Below, piece by piece: positions 9,291 to 17,286 of a DNA stretch of 64,000 nt. Source of the stretch: Bacillota bacterium (GTDB lineage Bacteria > Bacillota > Clostridia > Acetivibrionales > DSM-1351); NCBI GenBank assembly GCA_023390335.1, contig JAEWCZ010000032.1:1-64000 (forward strand), read 5' to 3'. Made by a program: the position numbers and the translations under genes. Numbering within the stretch: position 1 is the first letter of the stretch; every line of letters starts with the position of its first letter. The notes beneath the pieces were generated by a model that searched no databases, was not told the DNA's origin, and saw only the letters and a list, made by a program, of their open reading frames with translations.

Positions 9291-10142
9291 ATGGATTTAG
9301 TTAAAAAAATGTTACTTGGGTTTTTAGGAATATGTATCATATTTACAGGTATTCTGGCACTGACTTTAATTGATAACAGCAGGGTAAACATTTCAAATTA
9401 TAGTATTTATTCAGAAAAATTGCCCAAGGCTTTTGACGGTTATAAAATAATGCTACTTACTGATTTTCATAATTCTGATAATTATGATGAAATCACTGAA
9501 AAGATAGCGCAGACAAAGCCTAATATAATTGTTTTAGTTGGGGATATGGTAAATGTAAAAGATACTTCTTTTGAAAATCTTGAAGTATTGATTGATAAAA
9601 ATAAAGACCAGGCACCTATGTATTTTGTAAGCGGAAATAATGAAAAATGGTCTCAGAATGAAAAGGTGGTAATTGAGCTTCTTCAGAATAAAGGCGTTAC
9701 TATCCTGAATAATAAGAGTACTAAGCTTGTGTATCAAAACAGTGCCATTGTTCTTACCGGTTTTGAAGATGTGGTCTATTCTGATGATGCAATGCGTCCT
9801 GCGGTTGTAGAGGCTTCTTTGAAGAAATTATCAAGTAATAAGGAGAATGAAGGGTTCTTCAATATTTTGCTTTGCCATCGTGCCAATTTCTTTGATATGG
9901 TATCAAAATACCCCTTTGACCTTACACTGTCAGGACATCTTCATGGAGGACAGGTAAATCTGCCATTTATCTCTGACTATATACTTGCACAAATGCATAT
10001 TGATAAAAAGTATAAAAAAGGATACTACAGGGTTGGAAATTCTCAGCTTGTGGTAAGCGGGGGACTATCTAAGGATTTTAAAAAACCAAGGGTACTAAAT
10101 ACGCCCGAACTGGTTTTGGTTACTTTAAAAGCAATAAATTAG
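9291..10142 (+). CDS. Membrane-anchored metallophosphoesterase (YkuE/YaeI-like)
   Basis: About 283 residues from ATG 9291. In-frame starts at 9207, 9261 and 9276 overlap the previous gene; 9276 cannot be excluded. A single hydrophobic anchor (LLGFLGICIIFTGILALTLI) is followed by a calcineurin-like phosphoesterase domain. It shows D-x-H in LTDFHNSDNYDE, GD in ILVGDMVN, GNNE, an H in LLCHRANF and GHLHGG near the C-terminus. The active site would face outside the membrane. Family members cleave phosphodiesters or lipid pyrophosphates. In an exopolysaccharide operon it could recycle lipid carrier or trim polymer phosphates (inference). Confidence 0.8.
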   Translation: MDLVKKMLLGFLGICIIFTGILALTLIDNSRVNISNYSIYSEKLPKAFDGYKIMLLTDFHNSDNYDEITEKIAQTKPNIIVLVGDMVNVKDTSFENLEVLIDKNKDQAPMYFVSGNNEKWSQNEKVVIELLQNKGVTILNNKSTKLVYQNSAIVLTGFEDVVYSDDAMRPAVVEASLKKLSSNKENEGFFNILLCHRANFFDMVSKYPFDLTLSGHLHGGQVNLPFISDYILAQMHIDKKYKKGYYRVGNSQLVVSGGLSKDFKKPRVLNTPELVLVTLKAIN

Positions 10143-10151
10143 GGGGTTTTG

Positions 10152-12089
10152 GTGGTACGAGTAAACGTGAGTGTTATTGTTGCAATGTATAAGGCTGAGA
10201 AGTATCTGAAACGCTGTATAGAATCCATTATTTCACAAAGTGAAACCCAAATAGAAATCATATTGGTTAATGACGGATCACCCGACCGGTCGGGTGAAAT
10301 GGCACAGGAGTATGCGGCAAATGACCATAGGATCAAAGTAATTCATAAAGAAAATGGTGGAGTGGCTTCAGCGAGAAACTATGGATTAAGAAATGCATGC
10401 GGCAGATACATTGTGTTTGTTGATTCTGATGACTGGATAGATAAGGATTTTATAAAAATACTTTTGGAGAAGTCTATTGAGCTTGATGCGGATATTGTCC
10501 GATGCAATATTTGCTATGAGAGGCTCAACGGGATTTCACATTACGGGGTTTCTGATTTCCCTGATAAATTTTTTATTAAAAAGCCGGACTTTAAAGAATA
10601 CATTTATTATAAAATGCTGGTGGGCATTCAAATGAACAGTGTCTGGAGAACCCTCTACAAAAGGAAGGTCTTGCAGGGATTGAGCTTTGATGAAAAATTG
10701 GAAACCTGTGAGGACCTTGTTTTTTCAATTAAAGCCTGTACAAATGCACAAAGTTTCGCCTTTGTGGATTTACCCCTTTATCATTATTGTCAGAATAATG
10801 AAGGGTTGACGGGAAGAGGTCTGGACTTAAAAGTAAGATTCCGGTGCAATTTTTATGTGAATAAAATTTTGTATGAGTACTTGAAAATATGGAATATGAA
10901 CACCCTGAAAAATAGAATGCTGGTTTACTTGAGAATTGCCAATATTACATTTTCAAAAGCTTATAGAGTATTTACGGGACACATTAATGAAAGGGTGAAA
11001 ATGAATATACTGCAAATAGCCGATTACCCGGCACCTTATGGGGGCAATTTTATATCCTCCCTGGAGGCATTGGATAAAAAAGTATGTCAGAATCAGGGAA
11101 ATACTTTTTACCTGTTCCCCGAAAAAGTAAAAGAATATGGGTGGACTAAGGAACTCCGGCAAAAGGAATCAGTTATATATTACTATACTGATAATATTTT
11201 AAAAAACTGTTTTTTACTTAGGCAAATTGCTAAAAGACATAGTATTAATATATTTCATGTGCATTTTACAAATATGAAGATCAGCCTTCCTACAACATTG
11301 GTGTGCCTTGCTTCACTAGGGAGGAAAAAACAAATTACACATATGCATGTTGAATACATAAAGAAGCCTGTGATAAAGGAATTGTTGAGGAGAGTATCAA
11401 AGTGGGGTACTTTTTATATGGGGTGTAGCGAATTTGTTTCAAACCAGCTAAGGCAAAGCGGATTCAGCAGCAAAAGAGTTTTTTGTGCCGAAAACGCAAT
11501 TGACTTTTTCAGGCTGGATAAATATGAAACTTTAACAGATAATCAATACGGGATTGAGAACACTGCAAAAAAAGTTTTAATCTTCGGATACAACTGGTAT
11601 GTAAAAGGTGTTGATCTGGCACTGGAAGCAGTAGCGGAACTTGTCCGTGAACAAAGAAACGTTGTTTTATTAATTTCGGTTGCTGCAAATCAGGAAAAAT
11701 TAGAGCAGTACATATTGGAAAGATTCGGCAAAATTCCCCCGTGGGTTAAAATGCTAGAGCCGAGAAACGATATTGCTTCTTATTACCGTTTTGCTGACCT
11801 GTTTATATCTCCAAGCAGACAGGAGGGTTTTTGCTATGCACTGGTGGAAGCGACGTATTGCAAGGTGCCGGTTGTTGCAAGTGACATACCTGCACAAAAA
11901 AACTTGAAACTAGCAGGAGATGTGTGGGTGAAAGCAGGGGATACAGGCCGCCTCAAGGCCGGAATAGAAAAAGCACTAAACAGCAGTAATCAGGAACTGT
12001 TGGAAACCCAAAAGACCATAGTTGCGGAGCACTATCAACTGGACAGTTGGGCACAGAAGGTATTGGACATATATAAGCAGATTATATGA
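10152..12089 (+). CDS. Bifunctional glycosyltransferase: GT2 domain fused to GT4 domain
   Basis: About 645 residues. The AGGGGG site at 10141-10146 favours GTG 10152 over TTG 10149. Residues 1-280 are a GT2 (GT-A) enzyme with VSVIVAMYKAEKYLKRCIES, NDGSPDRSGE and the metal-binding FVDSDDWIDKDF. From about residue 285 a second enzyme begins, MNILQIADYPAPYGGNFI, with GT4 features such as SPSRQEGFCYALVEATYCKV. The junction MNILQ coincides with an internal ATG at 11001 preceded by AAAGGGTG, so the second half may also be made separately. It probably adds two successive sugars of the repeat unit. Confidence 0.82.
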   Translation: MVRVNVSVIVAMYKAEKYLKRCIESIISQSETQIEIILVNDGSPDRSGEMAQEYAANDHRIKVIHKENGGVASARNYGLRNACGRYIVFVDSDDWIDKDFIKILLEKSIELDADIVRCNICYERLNGISHYGVSDFPDKFFIKKPDFKEYIYYKMLVGIQMNSVWRTLYKRKVLQGLSFDEKLETCEDLVFSIKACTNAQSFAFVDLPLYHYCQNNEGLTGRGLDLKVRFRCNFYVNKILYEYLKIWNMNTLKNRMLVYLRIANITFSKAYRVFTGHINERVKMNILQIADYPAPYGGNFISSLEALDKKVCQNQGNTFYLFPEKVKEYGWTKELRQKESVIYYYTDNILKNCFLLRQIAKRHSINIFHVHFTNMKISLPTTLVCLASLGRKKQITHMHVEYIKKPVIKELLRRVSKWGTFYMGCSEFVSNQLRQSGFSSKRVFCAENAIDFFRLDKYETLTDNQYGIENTAKKVLIFGYNWYVKGVDLALEAVAELVREQRNVVLLISVAANQEKLEQYILERFGKIPPWVKMLEPRNDIASYYRFADLFISPSRQEGFCYALVEATYCKVPVVASDIPAQKNLKLAGDVWVKAGDTGRLKAGIEKALNSSNQELLETQKTIVAEHYQLDSWAQKVLDIYKQII

Positions 12090-12113
12090 ATTATTGGCAA
12101 GGAGTATGACCGG

Positions 12114-13292
12114 ATGCAAAAAAAGATTATATTTGTGATGAGGAACTTAGAGGTGGGAGGAATAGAAACTTCCTTTGTAAAGCTGGTTAATATGCTGCCC
12201 TCCTATGATATAACCTTGCTCATTACCCACAATGATAAGAGCATGTTAAGTCAAATTAAGAGAAAAATAAATGTGATATATTCTCCCGTTACAGACTATG
12301 GGCTTTTTTCAAGAGCACTCAAGTCCATTATGAGGTTCAAGGATATAAAAAGTTCCATTTGCTACATAATTCTGCGTCTGCTCCAGGTTATAATTTACAG
12401 GCCCTTTATGGCAAGGGAATTTGTTCTAAAGAATGCTGTGGACCTAAAAGAAGTATATGATACTGCAATCGTTTATGACGGAGGTATGCGCAACACTACG
12501 CTGCTGACGGTTAACCATATAAAGGCATACAAGAAAATTATGTGGGTGCATGAAGAATATAAAATTCAAAACCGGAAGAAATTACGTATTTATTTAAAAT
12601 ACTTTTTGAAGTTTGATAAAATCTTTTGTGTTTCAAGCTTTGCAAGGAACAGCTTTACCGGAGTTTTTCCAGAGCTATGTCCAAAAACTGAGATACTTTA
12701 TAATTTAATAAACAAAGAAGCTATTGAAAGATGCTATGTGCCACAAGAAAATGTTTTTAATTTTAATGGTATCAAGATTCTTTCAGTGGGACGGTTACAT
12801 CCTTTGAAAGGCCAGATGTTATTGCCATATGTGGCAGCTAAATTAAAGAACGACGGATATATATTCAAATGGTATTTAGTAGGGGATGGACCTTCAAGAC
12901 CGGAGCTTGAGGAGCTTATAAAAAAATATGAACTTGAAGAAGAATTGATTTTATTGGGCAATAAAATCAACCCATATCCCTATTTCCATGACTGCGATTT
13001 TTATGTGCAGCCTTCTTTTACTGAGGGCTTTTGTATTACACTCTTGGAAGCCATGTGCTTCAATAAGCCAATTGTAACTACCGATTTCCTCACAGCCAGA
13101 GAATTTATTGTGCATAATGAAACGGGATTGATTGTGGACTGTGACAGTGAAAGCATTTATAGAGGGATAAAAGAGCTTATTGACTCTGAAGAAAAAACAG
13201 CAGGGCTTATAAAAAATTTAAAGCAAATGGATATTGATACTTATAGGGAAATTAACAAATTGGTAAAGGTCATTGAAGGACACGGGGGATAA
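12114..13292 (+). CDS. Glycosyltransferase family 4 (GT-B)
   Basis: A 392-residue GT-B enzyme. It opens with KKIIFVMRNLEVGGIETSFV, and the C-terminal donor domain has ILSVGRLHPLKGQ, YLVGDGPSRPELEELIKKY and QPSFTEGFCITLLEAMCFNK. The start ATG 12114 follows an AAGGAG site. It sits in the middle of the operon between the fused glycosyltransferase and the pyruvyltransferase-like gene and ends 1 bp before that gene starts. Acceptor and donor are unknown. Confidence 0.87.
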   Translation: MQKKIIFVMRNLEVGGIETSFVKLVNMLPSYDITLLITHNDKSMLSQIKRKINVIYSPVTDYGLFSRALKSIMRFKDIKSSICYIILRLLQVIIYRPFMAREFVLKNAVDLKEVYDTAIVYDGGMRNTTLLTVNHIKAYKKIMWVHEEYKIQNRKKLRIYLKYFLKFDKIFCVSSFARNSFTGVFPELCPKTEILYNLINKEAIERCYVPQENVFNFNGIKILSVGRLHPLKGQMLLPYVAAKLKNDGYIFKWYLVGDGPSRPELEELIKKYELEEELILLGNKINPYPYFHDCDFYVQPSFTEGFCITLLEAMCFNKPIVTTDFLTAREFIVHNETGLIVDCDSESIYRGIKELIDSEEKTAGLIKNLKQMDIDTYREINKLVKVIEGHGG

Positions 13293-13293
13293 A

Positions 13294-14469
13294 ATGAATA
13301 TTTTATTATATGCAAATGGTAACTCTGAAAATCACGGATGTGAGGCAATTACGCGTTCGGTTCTCCAGATGCTTTGCAAAAAAAACGACCATGTCGTCAT
13401 TACTACCCAGAAGTTGGAGGCTGAAAATAAATATCATATGACAACTCTGGGAAGCTATATTGCATATCCCTATACAAAGCAAATAAGTATAGCGGGTAAA
13501 GTGATCAATAAACTTGCTAGGATATTACTGGAAAAAAACCTGATTTCAGGTGTTTACCGTTATAATCAGTTGATAAAGCAATTGGACAATATAGATGTGG
13601 GAATCTCCATAGGGGGAGATAATTACTGTTACTCCGAGTATGATTGGCTAATAAGGCATAACCGTGTCATCAGGGACAAGGGGATAAAAACAGTATTCTG
13701 GGGTTGTTCACTGAGTGAGGAAGCACTTGAAGCTAAAGTTATACGTGAGGATATGATGGGCTTTTCATTGATAATGGCCCGGGAGTCCATTACATATGAA
13801 ACACTTATCAGGTACGGCATCAGTGGGAATACAAAGCTGTATCCTGATCCGGCTTTCACTCTGAAGAGTATTCAGCTGGAATTACCCCATGGCTTTGCTG
13901 AGAACGGCACTATAGGTATTAATGTGAGTCCTCTTGTCCAGATGCTGGCACATGGCTCAGACATGATTTACCATAACTACCATAAGCTCGTGGAATATAT
14001 CCTGACGCACACACCTTATCAGGTGGCTTTGATTCCCCATGTGGTGTGGCGTAGCAGCAATGACCTGGAGCCTTTGAACCAGCTATACCGTGAATTCAAG
14101 TCCATAAAAAGGGTCATATTGATTAAGGATCACAACTGTATGGAATTGAAAGGCTATATCTCCCGCTGCCGTATGTTTATCGGTGCCCGTACACATGCAA
14201 CCATTGCAGCCTACTCTACTTGTGTTCCAACACTTGTATTGGGATATTCGGTGAAATCCAGAGGAATAGCAAGGGATATTTTTGGTACATATGATAATTA
14301 TGTATTGCCCGTACAGGATTTACGCCATGAGGACGATTTAACAAAGGCTTTTATATGGCTTAGTGAACATGAGGAAGAAATAAGAAAACATTTGCAGCAG
14401 TACATGCCTGCTTATATCTCTCGAGCATGGGATGCAGTTGATGAAATAAGAAAAATAATGGGAGAGTAA
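13294..14469 (+). CDS. Polysaccharide pyruvyl transferase family protein (CsaB-like)
   Basis: About 391 residues from ATG 13294, which follows a CGGGGGAT site; the in-frame ATG at 13273 overlaps the preceding gene. The N-terminus MNILLYANGNSENHGCEAI, SIGGDNYCYSE in the middle and GARTHATIAAYSTCVPTLVL near the C-terminus match the PF04230 polysaccharide pyruvyltransferase fold. Members transfer a ketal-linked pyruvate from phosphoenolpyruvate to a sugar, giving the polymer acidic groups; some family members have other roles. The context of exopolysaccharide assembly fits pyruvylation. Confidence 0.82.
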   Translation: MNILLYANGNSENHGCEAITRSVLQMLCKKNDHVVITTQKLEAENKYHMTTLGSYIAYPYTKQISIAGKVINKLARILLEKNLISGVYRYNQLIKQLDNIDVGISIGGDNYCYSEYDWLIRHNRVIRDKGIKTVFWGCSLSEEALEAKVIREDMMGFSLIMARESITYETLIRYGISGNTKLYPDPAFTLKSIQLELPHGFAENGTIGINVSPLVQMLAHGSDMIYHNYHKLVEYILTHTPYQVALIPHVVWRSSNDLEPLNQLYREFKSIKRVILIKDHNCMELKGYISRCRMFIGARTHATIAAYSTCVPTLVLGYSVKSRGIARDIFGTYDNYVLPVQDLRHEDDLTKAFIWLSEHEEEIRKHLQQYMPAYISRAWDAVDEIRKIMGE

Positions 14470-14470
14470 C

Positions 14471-16012
14471 ATGTCCAGATTAGAAAATACCGCTAAAAAT
14501 TTTGTTTGGTCTACTGTAAGTACATTATTAAGTGCACTCATCGGCTTTGTATCAAGGATGGTGTTTATCAATGTGTTAGGTACCGCCTATCTAGGGGTAA
14601 ACGGACTATTTACCAATCTTCTCACAATGCTTTCTTTTACCGAATTGGGAATAGGTGCCGCCATTAATTTCAGCCTGTATAAACCCCTTGCCTCCAATGA
14701 TATTGAGCAAATTAAGACTTTAATGAATTTTTACAAGAAGGCATATAGAGTAATTGCAGGCATTATTACAGTATTGGGTTTGATTTTATTACCATTTATA
14801 AAATTATTCATAAATGGAGGAGAAGGAATTCAAAGTATTTATCTTATATATCTGATATTTTTGTTCAATACGGCCTACTCCTATTTGTTTACATACAAAC
14901 GCACATTGCTTTTTGCAGATCAGAAATCGTATTTGATTACAAATATTCAGATGGTAATCAACATACTTACATTGCTTATACAACTGGCTATACTGCTTGT
15001 TTTTAAGAATTATATTGCTTATCTGACTAGCATGGTGATTATCGGTGTTTTACAAAACTTTTATGTAAACGGATATATCAATAAGAGGTATCCATATCTT
15101 CTGGAAAAGAAAGTGCAAAACCTCTCAAAGGAAAACAGGACTTCAATCGTGAAGAATGTACAAGCATTGCTTATTCATAAGCTGGGGGATTTATGCATCA
15201 GTCAGACAGACAACATTATCATATCTTCATTTATTAATATTACAGTTGTGGGCTTGGTATCAAATTACTTCCTGCTAATCAATACTGTCAATTCCTTCTT
15301 AATCAATTTATTCAATGCTGCCAATGCAAGCTGGGGACATTTGATTGCCACAGAAACAGAGGAAAAAAGGCTGAGTATTTTCAACGGTTATAATTTTTTG
15401 GCGTTTTGCTTTTTCGGATGGGCAAGTATATGCTTTTATAATTTATTGAATCCTTTTGTTACTTTATGGATAGGAAAAGATAAACTTATTGGTCAGGTGG
15501 TCATCAATCTGCTAATTATCAATTTTTATGTGACCGGTATGCGGATACCCTTGGCGAATATTAAAGCGGCGGCCGGTGTGTATTTTCAGGATAGGTTTGT
15601 TTCCGTAATACAGGCCGCAATAAATCTCATAGTCTCAATTATAGGAGTCAGGTATCTGGGCTTGGCAGGTGTGTTTATAGGGAGCGTTGTCAGCAGTCTC
15701 GCTGTTCCTTGCTGGTACAGGCCCATTGTAGTGTATAAATATGTTCTTGCGGCTTCCCCTAAAACATATTTTTCAAAATATATATGTTATGCACTGCTTA
15801 CAGGGGTCAATACAGGTATAACTTACGGTTTGTCAACCTGGCTGTTTAAAAACAGTATTACCTGGGTTTCGATTTTCGGCACAGGAATGATTTGTACTGT
15901 CATCCCTTTCATAGTGATATCCTTGTGCTTCAGAAATACAAAAGAATATCAGTATGTTAAGGGACTTGTAAAGACGTTGGCTTACGGACGTCTACTGAAA
16001 AGGTCTGTTTAA
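14471..16012 (+). CDS. Polysaccharide flippase of the MOP superfamily (Wzx-like)
   Basis: A 513-residue membrane protein with about 12-14 hydrophobic segments. The N-terminus (NFVWSTVSTLLSALIGFVSR) and first loop (FINVLGTAYLGVNGLFTNLL) are typical of polysaccharide transporters (PF01943/PF13440-like). It would flip undecaprenyl-linked repeat units to the outer face for the Wzy-like polymerase. It starts 1 bp after the previous stop, after GGAGAG, so it is probably translationally coupled. Confidence 0.87.
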   Translation: MSRLENTAKNFVWSTVSTLLSALIGFVSRMVFINVLGTAYLGVNGLFTNLLTMLSFTELGIGAAINFSLYKPLASNDIEQIKTLMNFYKKAYRVIAGIITVLGLILLPFIKLFINGGEGIQSIYLIYLIFLFNTAYSYLFTYKRTLLFADQKSYLITNIQMVINILTLLIQLAILLVFKNYIAYLTSMVIIGVLQNFYVNGYINKRYPYLLEKKVQNLSKENRTSIVKNVQALLIHKLGDLCISQTDNIIISSFINITVVGLVSNYFLLINTVNSFLINLFNAANASWGHLIATETEEKRLSIFNGYNFLAFCFFGWASICFYNLLNPFVTLWIGKDKLIGQVVINLLIINFYVTGMRIPLANIKAAAGVYFQDRFVSVIQAAINLIVSIIGVRYLGLAGVFIGSVVSSLAVPCWYRPIVVYKYVLAASPKTYFSKYICYALLTGVNTGITYGLSTWLFKNSITWVSIFGTGMICTVIPFIVISLCFRNTKEYQYVKGLVKTLAYGRLLKRSV

Positions 16013-16031
16013 AGGGGGACGGGATTGGTGC

Positions 16032-17135
16032 ATGGACATGAATATGAAGAAATATAACTTATCAGTGGTGGTTCCGGTATATAACACAGACAGGTATTTG
16101 GAAAGATGCCTGAGTTCTTTAATAAACCAGACCCTTGAAGACATTGAAATAGTTGTAGTAAATGACGGGTCTACAGATAACAGCTTGGGAATAATTCAGA
16201 ATTTCTGCCGGAATTACGAAAATATAAAGGACATCACAACGTCAAATTCAGGGATAAGTACTGCCCGTAGGATTGGTATTGAAAATGCAACGTCGGAATA
16301 CATTTGCTTTGTGGACAGTGATGATTTTGTTGCGGAAGATTTCTGCATGGAACTGTATACTGCCGTTGCAATAAATGATGCAGACTGTGGAGAGTGCGGC
16401 TATTACAGTTTTTCGGATTTAAGGATGAAAACAAATTATATATTCGGGGACAATTTGACTTTATGCCGCGAAGAGTTTAATGAAATAATCATAAAAAATC
16501 ATATAATTGCCGGAAGCCAGCCCTCTTTTATGTGGAATAAAATCTACAGGAAGGAAATTATTGCGTCCAGGGTCTCGGATTATGGTGAATGTGCATTGGA
16601 GGATTATTTATTTAATATGCAGTATTACGCAGGTGTCACGAAATATGTTTACATTAACAAGCCACTATATTATTACAGGGGAACAATTGACAGCATCACA
16701 AAAACGTATAATCCCCGTCTGTTTGATATTTTGCTGAAGGTTCAGGAATACAAAGAGGGGTATATGCAAGCCATGGGATTAGATGACGAAACATGCAGGC
16801 AATTAAGCTACCATTGGTTTATGGGCTATGTGGAAAGGATTGTTTACCGTGTGTTTGTATACAAAAATGACCTTAACTGGAAGCAAAAAAGAGACATGGT
16901 TGCAAAAATGCTGACAAACTCCAGAGTGCTTATGATCGCGGAAAACACAGAATCAATGCCCGGGCTCGAGGAAGAGCCTTTTATACTGCAAGTGAAAAAC
17001 AGACAATGGGATAAGATTATTTTTAAACAGATTTTTTATAAAAAGAAGGCTCAATTAACAAAAGCTATCAGAAAGGTATTGCCAAAAAAGTACAAAAAGC
17101 TATACACACGTATTGATAGTACGAATAAAAACTAA
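16032..17135 (+). CDS. Glycosyltransferase family 2 (GT-A)
   Basis: A 367-residue GT-A enzyme. It begins NLSVVVPVYNTDRYLERCLS, then VVVNDGSTDNSLG, and the DXD-type FVDSDDFVAEDF, which bind the nucleotide-sugar and metal. The C-terminal third is Lys/Arg-rich (AIRKVLPKKYKKLYTRID), suggesting peripheral membrane contact. It is the last gene of the exopolysaccharide operon; an AT-rich region with a new promoter follows. Specificity unknown. Confidence 0.87.
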   Translation: MDMNMKKYNLSVVVPVYNTDRYLERCLSSLINQTLEDIEIVVVNDGSTDNSLGIIQNFCRNYENIKDITTSNSGISTARRIGIENATSEYICFVDSDDFVAEDFCMELYTAVAINDADCGECGYYSFSDLRMKTNYIFGDNLTLCREEFNEIIIKNHIIAGSQPSFMWNKIYRKEIIASRVSDYGECALEDYLFNMQYYAGVTKYVYINKPLYYYRGTIDSITKTYNPRLFDILLKVQEYKEGYMQAMGLDDETCRQLSYHWFMGYVERIVYRVFVYKNDLNWKQKRDMVAKMLTNSRVLMIAENTESMPGLEEEPFILQVKNRQWDKIIFKQIFYKKKAQLTKAIRKVLPKKYKKLYTRIDSTNKN

Positions 17136-17209
17136 AATTGTTTACTAAACGAATTAGAGACTGTTTGATGCGGCATACAGAATGATAGATTTAAATATCA
17201 TAATTATAT

Positions 17210-17237
17210 TTGACATTTTTTCACAGTATGCTTTAAT
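17210..17237 (+). promoter_or_regulatory. Predicted promoter of the TPR/HTH cassette
   Basis: A perfect TTGACA at 17210-17215 is followed after 16 bp by TTTAAT at 17232-17237. A TATAAT at 17238-17243 overlaps but is too far from the -35 box. It lies about 50 bp before the start at 17287, so the cassette has its own promoter separate from the exopolysaccharide operon. Confidence 0.5.
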
Positions 17238-17286
17238 TATAATGTAAATATTTTACTATATTACTTTTAATTTACACGGGAGCTTT

